Below are positions 7,992-16,234 of a DNA stretch of 44,382 nucleotides, piece by piece. Both the position numbers and the translations under genes were made by a program. The DNA comes from CALMEC01 sp031372145 (GTDB taxonomy: Bacteria > Actinomycetota > Thermoleophilia > Miltoncostaeales > Miltoncostaeaceae). Below the pieces are notes generated by a model. It was given only the letters and a program-made list of their open reading frames with translations, was not told the DNA's origin and made no database searches. Numbering within the stretch: the stretch's first letter is position 1; each line of letters starts with the position of its first letter. Location: NCBI GenBank assembly GCA_031372145.1, contig JANMKR010000137.1, positions 1 through 44,382 on the forward strand, read 5' to 3'.

Positions 7992-9070
7992 CCGCGGTGC
8001 CCCACGGCGCCGAGCGCGGCGTAGCCTGGTTTGATCACGTCGTCGATCAATGCCAGGCGCTCCTCGAAGGGCAGGAACGCGCTCTTCATGGCGTTGATCG
8101 TCGCCCAGCGCACGTCCTCCAACGACCAGCCGAAGGCCTCGTTGAGACGCATGAACTCGTCGGTCAGACAGGTCTGGCTCATCAGCCGGTTGTCCGTGTT
8201 GACCGTGACGCGAAAGCGGAGCTTCGCAAGCAACCCGATCGGATGATCGGCCACCGACGGCACCGCACCGACGTGCACATTGGACGTCGGGCAGAGCTCG
8301 AGCGGCACACGGGTGTCGCGTACGAAGGCGGCCAACTGCCCGAGTTTGGGTTTGCCATCCGGTCCCATCGTGATGTCGTCGATGATCCGCACGCCATGGC
8401 CGAGTCGCTCTGCGCCGCAGACGTGGAGGGCCTCCGCGATCGACGGCAGGCCAAAGGCCTCACCGGCGTGAATCGTCGAGTGGAAGTTCGCGCGGTGTAC
8501 GGTCGAGAAGGCATCCAGATGGCGTGAGGGCGGGTAGCCGGCCTCGGGCCCTGCAATGTCGAAGCCGCAGACGCCCTGGTCGCGAAACCTGATCGCAAGC
8601 TCGGCGATCTCACGGCTCAGGGCCGCCTGGCGCATGGCCGAGCAGATGACGCGAACCGTGAGTCCGCGACCTGCGCTTCCCCGTGCGAAGCCCTCGAGCG
8701 CCGCCGTCACGACCTCGTCCAACTCCAGGTCGCCCTCCCTGTGGAGTTCGGGTGCGAAACGGATTTCGGCATAGACGACCCCGTCTGCCGCCAAGTCCTC
8801 CGCGCACTCCGCTGCGACGCGCGCGATGCTCTCCCGCGTCTGCATGACGGCGACGGTATGAGCGAAGGTCTCGAGGTAGAGGACCAGATCGTTGCGGTTT
8901 GCTCCGCGTGAGATCACGTCGCGCAGCGTCTCAGGGTCGTTGGTCGGAAGGCATTTGTAGTCGTTGTCGCCGGCCAGGTCGATGATGGTGCCGGGTCGAA
9001 GGCCGCCATCGAGGTGGTCGTGCAGCAGCACCTTGGGCGCAGCGACCAGGTCGGTTCTGTCGATGGGCAT
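7988..9070 (-). CDS. add: Adenosine deaminase
   Basis: Hydrolyses adenosine and deoxyadenosine to inosine forms in purine salvage; zinc enzyme of the amidohydrolase fold. The 360-residue product shows the metal-binding HDHLDGGL near the N-terminus, HAGEAFG with the catalytic Glu, the metal His region RLGHGVR, ELCPTSN, and NTDN with the metal Asp. Many adenosine deaminases read NTDDP at the last site; NTDN is a known-looking variant, not a loss. Start: ATG 9070 is chosen because TACCCT ends 6 bases upstream; an alternative start 17 residues earlier lacks family support. The gene is alone, convergent with the P-loop gene across the repeat element. Confidence 0.94.
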   Translation of the reverse strand: MPIDRTDLVAAPKVLLHDHLDGGLRPGTIIDLAGDNDYKCLPTNDPETLRDVISRGANRNDLVLYLETFAHTVAVMQTRESIARVAAECAEDLAADGVVYAEIRFAPELHREGDLELDEVVTAALEGFARGSAGRGLTVRVICSAMRQAALSREIAELAIRFRDQGVCGFDIAGPEAGYPPSRHLDAFSTVHRANFHSTIHAGEAFGLPSIAEALHVCGAERLGHGVRIIDDITMGPDGKPKLGQLAAFVRDTRVPLELCPTSNVHVGAVPSVADHPIGLLAKLRFRVTVNTDNRLMSQTCLTDEFMRLNEAFGWSLEDVRWATINAMKSAFLPFEERLALIDDVIKPGYAALGAVGHRG

Positions 9071-9076
9071 CGGCCA

Positions 9077-9082
9077 AGGGTA
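9077..9082 (-). promoter_or_regulatory. -10-like TACCCT, leaderless start of add
   Basis: On the minus strand TACCCT is followed by 6 bases and then the ATG at 9070. No ribosome site is visible. Confidence 0.5.
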
Positions 9083-9124
9083 GTCCTTCGCCCGCGCCTC
9101 GGCGATACGCGACGGCCCCACACG

Positions 9125-9379
9125 TCACACCAGCGGTTGCCCCTTGGCCCGCGCGTGAGTGCATGGTCCGCAGGCGGAACCCTGGTTGTACCGGTTGAGC
9201 CGGGTGGCGCAGTGAATGCACAATCTGGGGCGAGTGGCTTTCGTGACTGAATGGGGTCGGGGGCAGTTGCACAGCCGCGGGATGGGTGCCGTGCGTGTTG
9301 GGCGAAACAGCTCGGCCATGACACCGCAGGTGTGGCAGACGACCTCGATCCGTTCCGGTCGGCGTTTCACGCGATCCAT
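9125..9379 (-). CDS. Small zinc-ribbon protein
   Basis: An 84-residue basic protein with four cysteine pairs: C15/C18 (CHTC), C37/C39, C54/C57 (CIHC) and C70/C73 (CGPC). The segment CIHCATRLNRYNQGSACGPC looks like the compact zinc finger of small actinobacterial DNA-binding proteins, where R-x-S/N-R-Y-N-x5-C is common, but no helix-turn-helix is present. A regulator role is therefore inference. A longer upstream reading in the same frame is antisense to the SDR gene and arginine-rich, so the ATG at 9379 is preferred; TACACA lies a few bases further upstream. Divergent from the SDR gene at 9635. Confidence 0.65.
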   Translation of the reverse strand: MDRVKRRPERIEVVCHTCGVMAELFRPTRTAPIPRLCNCPRPHSVTKATRPRLCIHCATRLNRYNQGSACGPCTHARAKGQPLV

Positions 9380-9482
9380 CCCATGGACTGTGTATCGGCC
9401 GCTGCGGACATCCCACGAGGGTAGCGCGCAGCGCGACGTCACGACGGCAAATGCCATTTGGCGCACACCGCTGCGGCCAATG

Positions 9483-9499
9483 GTGTCGTGACGCGACAC
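9483..9499. promoter_or_regulatory. Perfect inverted repeat GTGTCG-N5-CGACAC
   Basis: A 6-base perfect inverted repeat with a 5-base centre lies in the 255-base region between the divergent zinc-ribbon gene and the SDR gene. The position suits an operator, perhaps bound by the zinc-ribbon protein itself, but nothing more than placement supports this. Confidence 0.3.
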
Positions 9500-9634
9500 G
9501 GTGACGTGACGGTTTGTGACAGGTTCGACGGAGCGGCTGAGTGGCAATCGTCGTCGGCGGGCGACCCGATCGATCGGACGTGTCGGTCCGTGAGGGCGCC
9601 CGATGCGGGCCGTCCGCGTAGAGTCTCGCGCGGC

Positions 9635-11152
9635 ATGGAAGCGCAACAACACGATGCGACCGGCAACGGCAACGGCGATGGCAACGGCAACGGCCACGGC
9701 AACGGTGCGAGCAGCCCTGCGCTGACCCGAATCGACCCGGCCGACCTCGCACATTTCCTTCGGGTGCTGACCGACCTCGATACGTTGCCGATCGACCACC
9801 CCGACGCGGTCGCGGTTCGGCATGCGACGGCGGGGCTCTACAAGACGGTCAAGAAGCGGCGACGCTCCGAACGGCGACAGGTCGTCATCGCCAACGACGA
9901 CGCAGTGACCTCGGCGACCGCGACGGGCGCGCCGGGTCGCATCGACGACGAGACGCGTGGCCTGCCACTTGTGTCGAGCGCGAACGGCGCCATGGCGGGG
10001 ACGCTGCTTCGTCCCCGCGCCTGCTACATCTGCAAGCAGCGATACCTGCAGGTCGATGCGTTCTATCACCAGCTCTGCCCGGCGTGCGCTGCGCTCAACC
10101 ACCAGCGGCGTGCGGCGCGTACGGATCTGGTCGGGCGCCGGGCCCTGCTGACCGGCGGTCGCGCAAAGATCGGCATGTACATCGCGTTGCGCTTGTTGCG
10201 CGACGGCGCGCACACGACGATCACGACGCGGTTTCCGCGGGACGCGGCCAGACGTTTCGCTGCGATGTCGGACAGCGCCGATTGGATGCACCGCCTGCAG
10301 ATTGTCGGCATCGATCTTCGCAACCCGGCGCAGGTGGTGCGCCTAGCCGACTCGGTCAGCGCTGATGGGCCCCTCGACATCCTGATCAACAACGCGGCGC
10401 AGACGGTGCGTCGGTCCGCCGAGGCCTACGCGGCGCTGATGGATGCCGAGGCTGCGGCGCTACCCGCCGGAGCGCTGGCCCCGATCGTCACCTTCGGCCC
10501 GACGGGCGTCGAACAGCTGGAGGGGGGTACCAGCGATGCTGCGTCGCAGCACTGGACGCCGACGCCGCATGCGGTGACCGCGCTGGCGCTGACCGCAGGG
10601 TCGGCATCGCCGGAGCGGATCGCCGCGATGCGTGCGATCGACGCGGGTGGCCTGCTGCCGGATTTGGAACCGGTCAACAGCTGGGTTCAGCGCGTCAACG
10701 AGGTGGACGCGATGGAGTTGCTCGAGGTCCAGCTGTGCAACATGACCGCGCCGTTCATCCTGGTCAGCCGCCTGCGCGCGGCACTGGCCGCCTCGACGGC
10801 CCGGCGTAAATACATCGTCAACGTCTCGGCGATGGAAGGCCAGTTCGGCCGGGGCTACAAGGGGCCGGGACATCCGCATACCAACATGGCGAAGGCCGGG
10901 CTCAACATGCTGACCCGCACCAGTGCCACCGAGCTCCTGAGCGACGGAATCCTGATGACCAGCGTCGATACCGGGTGGATCACCGATGAGCGTCCGCACC
11001 CGACCAAGATGCGCCTGGCGGAGGAGGGCTTTCACGCGCCGCTTGACCTTGTCGACGGCGCCGCCCGTGTGTACGACCCGATCGTGCGCGGCGAAGCCGG
11101 CGAGGATCTCTACGACTGCTTCCTGAAGGACTACAAACCCTCGGCCTGGTAG
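9635..11152 (+). CDS. SDR-family protein with N-terminal Cys4 zinc-binding segment
   Basis: A 505-residue protein. Residues 10-24 are a Gly/Asn run coded by a GGCAAC-type microrepeat. Residues 130-151 hold C130-x2-C133 and C148-x2-C151, a likely zinc knuckle. From 168 on it is a Rossmann fold with TGGRAKIG (173-180, variant of TGxxxGxG), INNAA (251-255), a catalytic-position Ser398 in VNVSAME, and K420 in HTNMAKAG. The Tyr expected four residues before this Lys is Thr416, so it is an atypical SDR that may not use the standard mechanism. The family with a HTNMAKA motif is known to me mostly as uncharacterised. Start ATG 9635 is chosen because upstream residues are low quality. Confidence 0.85.
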   Translation: MEAQQHDATGNGNGDGNGNGHGNGASSPALTRIDPADLAHFLRVLTDLDTLPIDHPDAVAVRHATAGLYKTVKKRRRSERRQVVIANDDAVTSATATGAPGRIDDETRGLPLVSSANGAMAGTLLRPRACYICKQRYLQVDAFYHQLCPACAALNHQRRAARTDLVGRRALLTGGRAKIGMYIALRLLRDGAHTTITTRFPRDAARRFAAMSDSADWMHRLQIVGIDLRNPAQVVRLADSVSADGPLDILINNAAQTVRRSAEAYAALMDAEAAALPAGALAPIVTFGPTGVEQLEGGTSDAASQHWTPTPHAVTALALTAGSASPERIAAMRAIDAGGLLPDLEPVNSWVQRVNEVDAMELLEVQLCNMTAPFILVSRLRAALAASTARRKYIVNVSAMEGQFGRGYKGPGHPHTNMAKAGLNMLTRTSATELLSDGILMTSVDTGWITDERPHPTKMRLAEEGFHAPLDLVDGAARVYDPIVRGEAGEDLYDCFLKDYKPSAW

Positions 11153-11169
11153 GCGCCCGTGATGGTCCG

Positions 11170-11175
11170 TACTGT
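11170..11175 (+). promoter_or_regulatory. -10-like TACTGT, leaderless start of the VOC gene
   Basis: TACTGT ends 6 bases before the ATG at 11182, in the 29-base gap after the SDR stop. The VOC gene therefore may be transcribed separately from the SDR gene. Confidence 0.45.
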
Positions 11176-11181
11176 GGAGCG

Positions 11182-11520
11182 ATGCTGAAGCTGATCGAGT
11201 TCCCCGCCGACGACCCCGATCGGGCGCGGCGTTTCTGGTCGAATGTGCTGACCGTGCAGGTCGAGGACCGCACGCCCGACGACGGGCACGGCTGGCAGGG
11301 GCAGCTCGGTCAGGTGACGCTCGGACTGCACGAACGCGGTACAGGTCCGGGCGATCGTTTCTCGCTGCCGTACTTCGCCGTCGCCGACCTGCCCGAGTCG
11401 CTCGCGCGTGTGGTGGAGTTCGGTGGGCAGGTGATCCATCCAGGTGAGCGGTGGGCGGTGTGTCGCGACTCGGAAGGCAGTCCGTTCGGACTGACGCAGC
11501 AAAGCGTCGCTTCTCAGTGA
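11182..11520 (+). CDS. VOC (glyoxalase/bleomycin-resistance) superfamily protein
   Basis: A 112-residue single-domain protein. The start MLKLIEFPADDPDRARRFW is the typical beta-alpha opening of a VOC module, and PYFAVADLPESLARVVEFGG followed by WAVCRDSEGSPFGL forms the second module with the common D-x-E/D-G-x-x-F/I-GL ending. Metal-site residues are only partly conserved, so the activity cannot be named. It starts 29 bases after the SDR gene on the same strand. Confidence 0.8.
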   Translation: MLKLIEFPADDPDRARRFWSNVLTVQVEDRTPDDGHGWQGQLGQVTLGLHERGTGPGDRFSLPYFAVADLPESLARVVEFGGQVIHPGERWAVCRDSEGSPFGLTQQSVASQ

Positions 11521-11548
11521 TGCGTGGCGCTGTCAGGCCACTGAGCCG

Positions 11549-12145
11549 TTGCCAAGCGCGGTGAGGTTGACGCGCGTTTCGACGGCGTGTGTGTGCGCTC
11601 CGATCACGGTTGCCGGTCTGCTCGCGGCGCATGCGCTCTCGTACCGGCTGACGACGACATCCCCGCACGACGAGCACGCACTGCTGGAGGCCACCGGCCA
11701 CGCCTACCTGCACATGACCCAGACGGTGGGCCTTGCCGTGGGCGTTGCCCTCATGCTCGCGGGCCTCGCCGCACGCCTGCGGACCGGTCGCGTGGCGTCA
11801 CGCGCCGCGTCGTGGGTCGCGCTCGCCCCGCCACTGGCGTTTGCCCTCCAGGAACATGTGGAGCGCGTCGTTCACGATGGCGTCGTGCCGACAGACCTGC
11901 TGTTGCAACCCGTGTTCGTCGTCGGGTTGCTGCTGCAGATCCCGTTCGCCTGCGCGGCGCTCGTGTTGGCCCGGATGCTCTTGTCGTTCGCCGATCGGGT
12001 TGTGGCGGCGGTACGCCGCACCTGCCGGATCGGGCGGACCCGTCCCGCGCCAGGTCGGGTGTCACACGACGTTCCGCGGCTGCGTGTGGCACCACTGGCC
12101 CGGCGGGGTGCCGGTCGTGCGCCGCCGCGCGTCTCCGCGCACTGA
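11549..12145 (+). CDS. Polytopic membrane protein, unknown function
   Basis: A protein of up to 198 residues with four hydrophobic segments (VCAPITVAGLLAAHALSYRL; MTQTVGLAVGVALMLAGLAA; WVALAPPLAFALQEHVERVV; LLQPVFVVGLLLQIPFACAA) and a basic C-terminal tail. Several histidines are placed near membrane ends (PHDEHALLEATGHAYLH and QEHVERVVH), which could bind a metal. The start is uncertain: TTG 11549 or GTG 11561. It is followed on the same strand by a YcnI-like copper protein, which makes a role in copper handling possible but unproven. No named family recognised. Confidence 0.65.
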   Translation: MPSAVRLTRVSTACVCAPITVAGLLAAHALSYRLTTTSPHDEHALLEATGHAYLHMTQTVGLAVGVALMLAGLAARLRTGRVASRAASWVALAPPLAFALQEHVERVVHDGVVPTDLLLQPVFVVGLLLQIPFACAALVLARMLLSFADRVVAAVRRTCRIGRTRPAPGRVSHDVPRLRVAPLARRGAGRAPPRVSAH

Positions 12146-12256
12146 CCCGGCGATACGGACGCGACCGCGTTTGCGCGGCGACTCAGATCTTGAGTCCGCT
12201 GGCGCTTGCCTGTTCGCGTGGCGGCACCCAATCACGTTCAATCAAAGGAACGATCC

Positions 12257-12916
12257 ATGAAGACGAAAGCGATTGTCGCGGCTGTGACGCTCGTGGCGCT
12301 CGCGGCACCGGCGGCGGTCCTCGCGCACGCGGAGATCACACCGCCAACCGCACCAGGTGGTGATCTCGCGCACCTGACACTTGAGGTGCCCAACGAGCGT
12401 GACACCGCTTCCACGACCACCGTCTCGGTACAGATCCCCAACGAGGTGCTCCTGGTGCGCTTTGCGCCCAAGGTCGGATGGAAGCGCACGGTCACCACAG
12501 AAAAGCTCACGCAGCCGTCGACGGTTGGAGATGACTCGGTCAGTGAGCGTATTGCGACCGTGACGTGGACCGGAGGCCCCATCGCACCCGGCGAGTTCGG
12601 CACCTTCGAAATGAGCGTCGCCGTGCCTGACGCGGACGGGACCGAGCTCGCGTTCCCGACCGTGCAAACGTATGGCGACGGCACGGTGACACGTTGGATC
12701 GGCGACGCCGGCGCCGACGAGCCGGCACCGCACGTGACGGTCGCGGCTGCGGCGGGCGGTCACGGCGCCGACACGACCGCCGAACCGACTTCGTCCACCG
12801 GGGGCTCGGGCAAGACCAACGCCGCCCTTGGATTCGGCATCGCGGGCTTGGCGGCGGGACTCGGGGCTTTGGCCATTGGTCTGTTACGCCGGCGGACGCC
12901 ATCCGCGCGGGCGTAA
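12257..12916 (+). CDS. YcnI-like (DUF1775) copper-binding surface protein
   Basis: A 219-residue exported protein. Signal peptide to residue 23 (AAPAAVLA), so the mature chain starts HAEITPP; in the YcnI family this N-terminal His joins a Glu and a Trp to bind Cu(II). VTWTGGPIAPGEFGTFEMSV, with Trp and Glu, matches that core. After a Gly/Thr-rich linker a C-terminal hydrophobic helix (residues about 193-210) ends in LLRRR, anchoring it to the membrane with the domain outside. AAAGGAACG at 12244-12252 is the ribosome site and fixes the start. The preceding membrane protein gene may be a partner in copper delivery. Confidence 0.85.
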   Translation: MKTKAIVAAVTLVALAAPAAVLAHAEITPPTAPGGDLAHLTLEVPNERDTASTTTVSVQIPNEVLLVRFAPKVGWKRTVTTEKLTQPSTVGDDSVSERIATVTWTGGPIAPGEFGTFEMSVAVPDADGTELAFPTVQTYGDGTVTRWIGDAGADEPAPHVTVAAAAGGHGADTTAEPTSSTGGSGKTNAALGFGIAGLAAGLGALAIGLLRRRTPSARA

Positions 12917-12925
12917 TGGCGTTCA

Positions 12926-12955
12926 GTGGGAGGGGTGCACGTCGACCCCTCCCAC
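12926..12955. terminator. Strong bidirectional terminator hairpin
   Basis: Arms 12926-12936 and 12945-12955 are a perfect 11-base inverted repeat (GTGGGAGGGGT / ACCCCTCCCAC) with an 8-base loop. It sits between the stops of two convergent genes (12916 and 12962), so it can serve both strands. Confidence 0.8.
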
Positions 12956-12961
12956 GTTTCG

Positions 12962-13471
12962 TCAGCGCTGTCCGCGCCTGCCGGGTATCGGCGGGGACGC
13001 GCGGAAGGTCGCCTCGAGTCCACGGATCAGCTGATCACGCTTGCTCGTGGACAACGCGGCCCCTCGGTGGATCACGGTGTACGTGAACGGTGGCATGCTG
13101 CCGTTTCGGATCTGTTCGATGATGTCGTTCGCATCGGCCTGTGGCGTGTTCCATTCCGAGAAATTCAGGGTACGGCGCCCACCATCGACATCGTTCTGAA
13201 CGAGCCACGACACCGGTGCGATGTTGGAGTACCAGAGCCACTTCGTCGTGTTCGAATGGCAGTCACCGCAGGACGTCTGCACCATTGCTCGGGTGGTCGG
13301 GCTGTCCCACGCCGGCTCCGCGGTGACGGGCGGGTTCGAGTGGCCACGTCCGTACGGCACGGCTTGGCTGACGAGTAGGAGCCCCACGAGGCTCAGACCG
13401 CCCCACTTGAGCCACCGGCGCCATCGCCGCCGCCGGCCCGTCCGTTCAACGGCTTGCGTCGTGGGATCCAT
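12962..13471 (-). CDS. Haem-binding domain protein (CxxCH), membrane-anchored
   Basis: A 169-residue protein: basic N-terminus, one hydrophobic helix (GGLSLVGLLLVSQAVPY, residues 24-40), then an external domain with C68-G-D-C71-H72, the motif for covalent c-type haem, followed by SNTTKWLWYSNIAPVSW and FSEWN. This matches the haem-binding domain family found in many bacteria with c-type cytochromes. It probably takes part in electron transfer outside the membrane; partners are unknown. GGAGGA 7 bases before the ATG at 13471 supports the start. It is 87 bases upstream of nothing related: the next minus-strand gene (mprF-like) lies behind it. Confidence 0.85.
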   Translation of the reverse strand: MDPTTQAVERTGRRRRWRRWLKWGGLSLVGLLLVSQAVPYGRGHSNPPVTAEPAWDSPTTRAMVQTSCGDCHSNTTKWLWYSNIAPVSWLVQNDVDGGRRTLNFSEWNTPQADANDIIEQIRNGSMPPFTYTVIHRGAALSTSKRDQLIRGLEATFRASPPIPGRRGQR

Positions 13472-13496
13472 GGCGGTCCTCCGGTGTATCGGGGGC

Positions 13497-15557
13497 TTAC
13501 GAAATCGAGGGCGTCGGTGCTGGGGTCGGTCGGCTTGGCAGCGTCTGGGTCCTGGTGCGCGATCCCCGCAGGCGGGGTCGCCATAGGTGACCCTCCAGCC
13601 ATGCGGCGGCGAGCCCGGCCCGGGGTGCCCCCGACGCGCCTTCGCACATCAGGTAGCGCGGCTCCCATTCCGGGAAGAACTTCTCGTTGAACCGCAGCAG
13701 GCTGGAGATCTGAAACCAGCGATCGCCCAGGCGGATGATGCGGCCGGTCAGGCGCTCACGCCGGTTACGCGGGGCGCGCAAGAGCCGTCCGAACGCCGCG
13801 AAGTTGAGTGAGACCCGCTCGACGCCGCGGTCGCGAAGTCGTTGGATCGCGGCGCAGACCAGAAACTCGGTCAGGCCGTTGGGTGTGTCGGGGTCGCGAC
13901 GCATGAACGCCAGCGACATCGCCGACTGTCCGTAGACCGGGGCAAAATGCAGGAAGCCGCGCACCGTGCCGCCCGCGTCGCGCGCAGCGATGACGACGCA
14001 GTCGGCTTGCTCGGGACCACTGACCCGGTCGAGTGCCATCGAGAACCCGCGCTCGGGTCGGCCTCCGCGCCATCGTGTCGAGATCGCATCGAGGGCGTGA
14101 ATCTCGTCAGGTGTCAGATCGCCGACGCGGTGGATGTCGGCGACGTAGCCCTCCCGCGTCAACCGGGTCACCGACTGGCGCACCTTGCGGATCGGCCGGC
14201 CCTCCAGGCTGAAGCGTGCTGTGTCCACAATCGCCTCGTCCCCCAGGTAGACCGCACGCAGTCCCAGTCCTCGCCACAGGTCGAGTGTGCCGGCTCCCGC
14301 GCCGAGCACCGCGATGCGAAGGCCACGCCGCTCTGCCAGCTCCGCCAGCGAGCGCAGCAGCTCGGGCGTTGAGGTGACGTCCCCCACCGGATCGCCGGCA
14401 ACCGTGACCACGCCGCCCTCGACCTGGAACGCGAGGTAGGCGCGGCGGTCGGGGCTGAACAGGTACTGATGGTCGGCACGGAGGCTGAAGAACCCGAGTG
14501 TGCCCGACCCGTGCGCGCGCAGCACCGCATGCGCGCGGCCGAGGGCCCCTGCGGCCGGCACCCCGATTGGTGTGCAGAGCCGCTGGAACAGTGGGCGAAG
14601 GATCGTGATGAGGGTCAGCAGACCCAGCGCCGCGAGCGCCGCCGGAAGCCATGTGTAGTGCTCGGTGAAATGGGCCTGGCCGGTGCCGCCCACGAGCAGC
14701 GTGCCCGCCTCATCGAGGATGCCACCGATCCCGAGCCTGGGGTGGGCAGAACCACGTGCGAACCACACGGCCGTGACCGCGACAGCCGCCGCGAGCCCGG
14801 CCGTCGGGACGCTCCGCGCGAGCGTCGTACGAACCGCGTTGGGTGGCGTCTCGACGAAAAACGCGGGCCGCGCAGCCCATAAACAGGCGGCGAGACTCCA
14901 GCTCAGCAATGCCTCCTCGATGTCGAGGCCCTTGACCAGGTTCAGGATCCCAGCGCCGATCAGCAGCGAGACGGCGACCGTCCAGGCGTGGCGTCGCCGT
15001 CGCATCACCTGGATGCTGACGGCCAGGAGCAGGACTGAGATCGGTACCGACAGCGCGTGGGCGTCGGCGACGAGGCCGCTCGGCACGATGGCGTGAAGGC
15101 TGTGGAGCCGGTCCGCCAGGCTCGGCGTCAACGCGCTCGCCAGGTTGATCGACGCGGTCACCGCGACCAGACCGCCCAGCACCGGTGCGACCCACGCAGC
15201 ACGTCGGCGTGCGCGAAGCGGGCAGGGGCGCGGATGAAGCCACATGCTCCAGGCGGCGGTGTCACGGCCGCCCGGCGTCATGTCGCGCCAGTCCTTTGCG
15301 ACGAGCCAGACCCCGATCGCGATTGCCCCGGCGCGGGTGTGGCCGGGAAACGGCACGTCCATCACCGCTGCGACCAGTGCCGCGAGCAGCACGGCGAGGC
15401 CGAGATGCCATTCGTGAATGCGCCGATCGAGGATGACAAGACGCGGACCGAGGACATGTCGCTCGATCCGGACCACGCGTTCACGCAGCGTGTTGGCGGG
15501 TACCTCTGAACTCAAAGCAGCGTGCCTCGGGCGGTCCTGGATTGCGCCGCTCACCAT
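13497..15557 (-). CDS. MprF-like lysyl-phosphatidylglycerol synthase with DUF2156 domain
   Basis: A protein of about 686 residues. Residues about 50-340 have several membrane helices (LGLAVLLAALVAAVMDV; AGAIAIGVWLVAK; VLGGLVAVTASINLA; PISVLLLAVSIQVM and others). From about 345 on lies the soluble DUF2156 double-GNAT-like domain: GSGTLGFFSLRADHQYLFS, VEGGVVTVAGDPVGD, YLGDEAIVD, RWRGGRPERGFSM, FLHFAPVYGQSAMSLAFMRRD and VSLNFAAFGRLL. Such enzymes transfer an amino acid from tRNA to phosphatidylglycerol and protect against cationic peptides. Start uncertain: ATG 15557 or one at 15629; TACACT lies between them. Intact and full length for the family. Confidence 0.85.
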   Translation of the reverse strand: MVSGAIQDRPRHAALSSEVPANTLRERVVRIERHVLGPRLVILDRRIHEWHLGLAVLLAALVAAVMDVPFPGHTRAGAIAIGVWLVAKDWRDMTPGGRDTAAWSMWLHPRPCPLRARRRAAWVAPVLGGLVAVTASINLASALTPSLADRLHSLHAIVPSGLVADAHALSVPISVLLLAVSIQVMRRRRHAWTVAVSLLIGAGILNLVKGLDIEEALLSWSLAACLWAARPAFFVETPPNAVRTTLARSVPTAGLAAAVAVTAVWFARGSAHPRLGIGGILDEAGTLLVGGTGQAHFTEHYTWLPAALAALGLLTLITILRPLFQRLCTPIGVPAAGALGRAHAVLRAHGSGTLGFFSLRADHQYLFSPDRRAYLAFQVEGGVVTVAGDPVGDVTSTPELLRSLAELAERRGLRIAVLGAGAGTLDLWRGLGLRAVYLGDEAIVDTARFSLEGRPIRKVRQSVTRLTREGYVADIHRVGDLTPDEIHALDAISTRWRGGRPERGFSMALDRVSGPEQADCVVIAARDAGGTVRGFLHFAPVYGQSAMSLAFMRRDPDTPNGLTEFLVCAAIQRLRDRGVERVSLNFAAFGRLLRAPRNRRERLTGRIIRLGDRWFQISSLLRFNEKFFPEWEPRYLMCEGASGAPRAGLAAAWLEGHLWRPRLRGSRTRTQTLPSRPTPAPTPSIS

Positions 15558-15739
15558 CGTGCTGCATCGGGCGCGGGTCGATGCGGGCCGACTGGTTTGG
15601 TCGACACGAATCAGTGTAGGGCAGCCCATCGGACTTCCCGCCGGGGAGTGTCACCAAAGGACGGGTGTCACCTGTCCCGCCGTTCGCGAGGATCAGGCCG
15701 GCGCCTCGCGTCACGGATCTCGCCGCAAGTCCTGATCAT

Positions 15740-16009
15740 TCAGGCGGCGAAGCGTTTGGCCACCCGGGCGCGCGCCTTCGCCGCCTCAACGTCACGGTTC
15801 TTGGCGGGCGCGGTGGTCGACAGATCGGCGAGCAGGTGCATCGAGATGTGCGCGATCTCCGCGACGGCGCGCTCGAACGTGCGTGCATTGGCCTGCGACG
15901 GCTTGGTGAAACCGCTGATCTTGCGGACGTACTGGAGCGCTGCGGCGTGAACCTCGTCCTCGGTGGCCGGGGGCTCGAAGTTGTGGAGGGTGCGGATGTT
16001 GCGGCACAT
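15740..16009 (-). CDS. DUF2277 family protein
   Basis: An 89-residue cytoplasmic protein starting MCRNIRTLHNFEPPATEDEV, which is the hallmark of DUF2277, and continuing ALQYVRKISGFTKPSQAN. The family is widespread in Actinobacteria and of unknown function. AAGGGAG lies about 7 bases before the ATG at 16009. It lies just downstream of the structured region 16010-16357, which therefore contains its promoter. Confidence 0.9.
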   Translation of the reverse strand: MCRNIRTLHNFEPPATEDEVHAAALQYVRKISGFTKPSQANARTFERAVAEIAHISMHLLADLSTTAPAKNRDVEAAKARARVAKRFAA

Positions 16010-16174
16010 TGCGGCTCCCTTCGGAGGTCCGGTCGGTTGTCGCAGCAGACGTTATCCCCGATCCGGGGCGTTGTCAGCCCGGTGCCTGGGCCGTCTCGAC
16101 GATGGGCGGCGAGTGCACCGTTTCAGAAGTCTCGTGGATATCCGGCGAGCGAAGGCCGGCTGGAGCGGGATATT

Positions 16175-16227
16175 GGACTCGGGGAGTCCGATGTCCCTCC
16201 GCCCGGGACCGGTGGTCACACCGGTCC
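16175..16227. repeat. Two perfect hairpins next to repeat copy 2
   Basis: GGACTC-GGG-GAGTCC (16175-16189) and, 16 bases on, GGACCGGTG-GTCA-CACCGGTCC (arms 16206-16214 and 16219-16227). Both stems are perfect. They lie within the 348-base gap 16010-16357, between two minus-strand genes, where no coding sequence was found. Confidence 0.6.
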
Positions 16228-16234
16228 ACCTGAC

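Noticed and set aside
7760..8000. CRISPR-like array suggested by direct repeats
   Set aside because: Only two repeats, with an inverted repeat in place of a spacer, and no cas genes in the window.
9660..9710. GGCAAC-type tandem microrepeat as a mini-satellite
   Set aside because: It is in frame inside the SDR gene and codes a Gly/Asn linker; no need to invoke a separate element.
9380..10291. Upstream extension of the zinc-ribbon gene to about 390 codons
   Set aside because: The added part is antisense to the SDR gene and low-complexity; the zinc-ribbon starts cleanly at 9379.
15630..15739. Repeated GTGTCACC pair as an operator
   Set aside because: Two short copies only, no symmetry, and the position (behind the DUF2277 stop, before the uncertain start of the mprF-like gene) gives no clear link.
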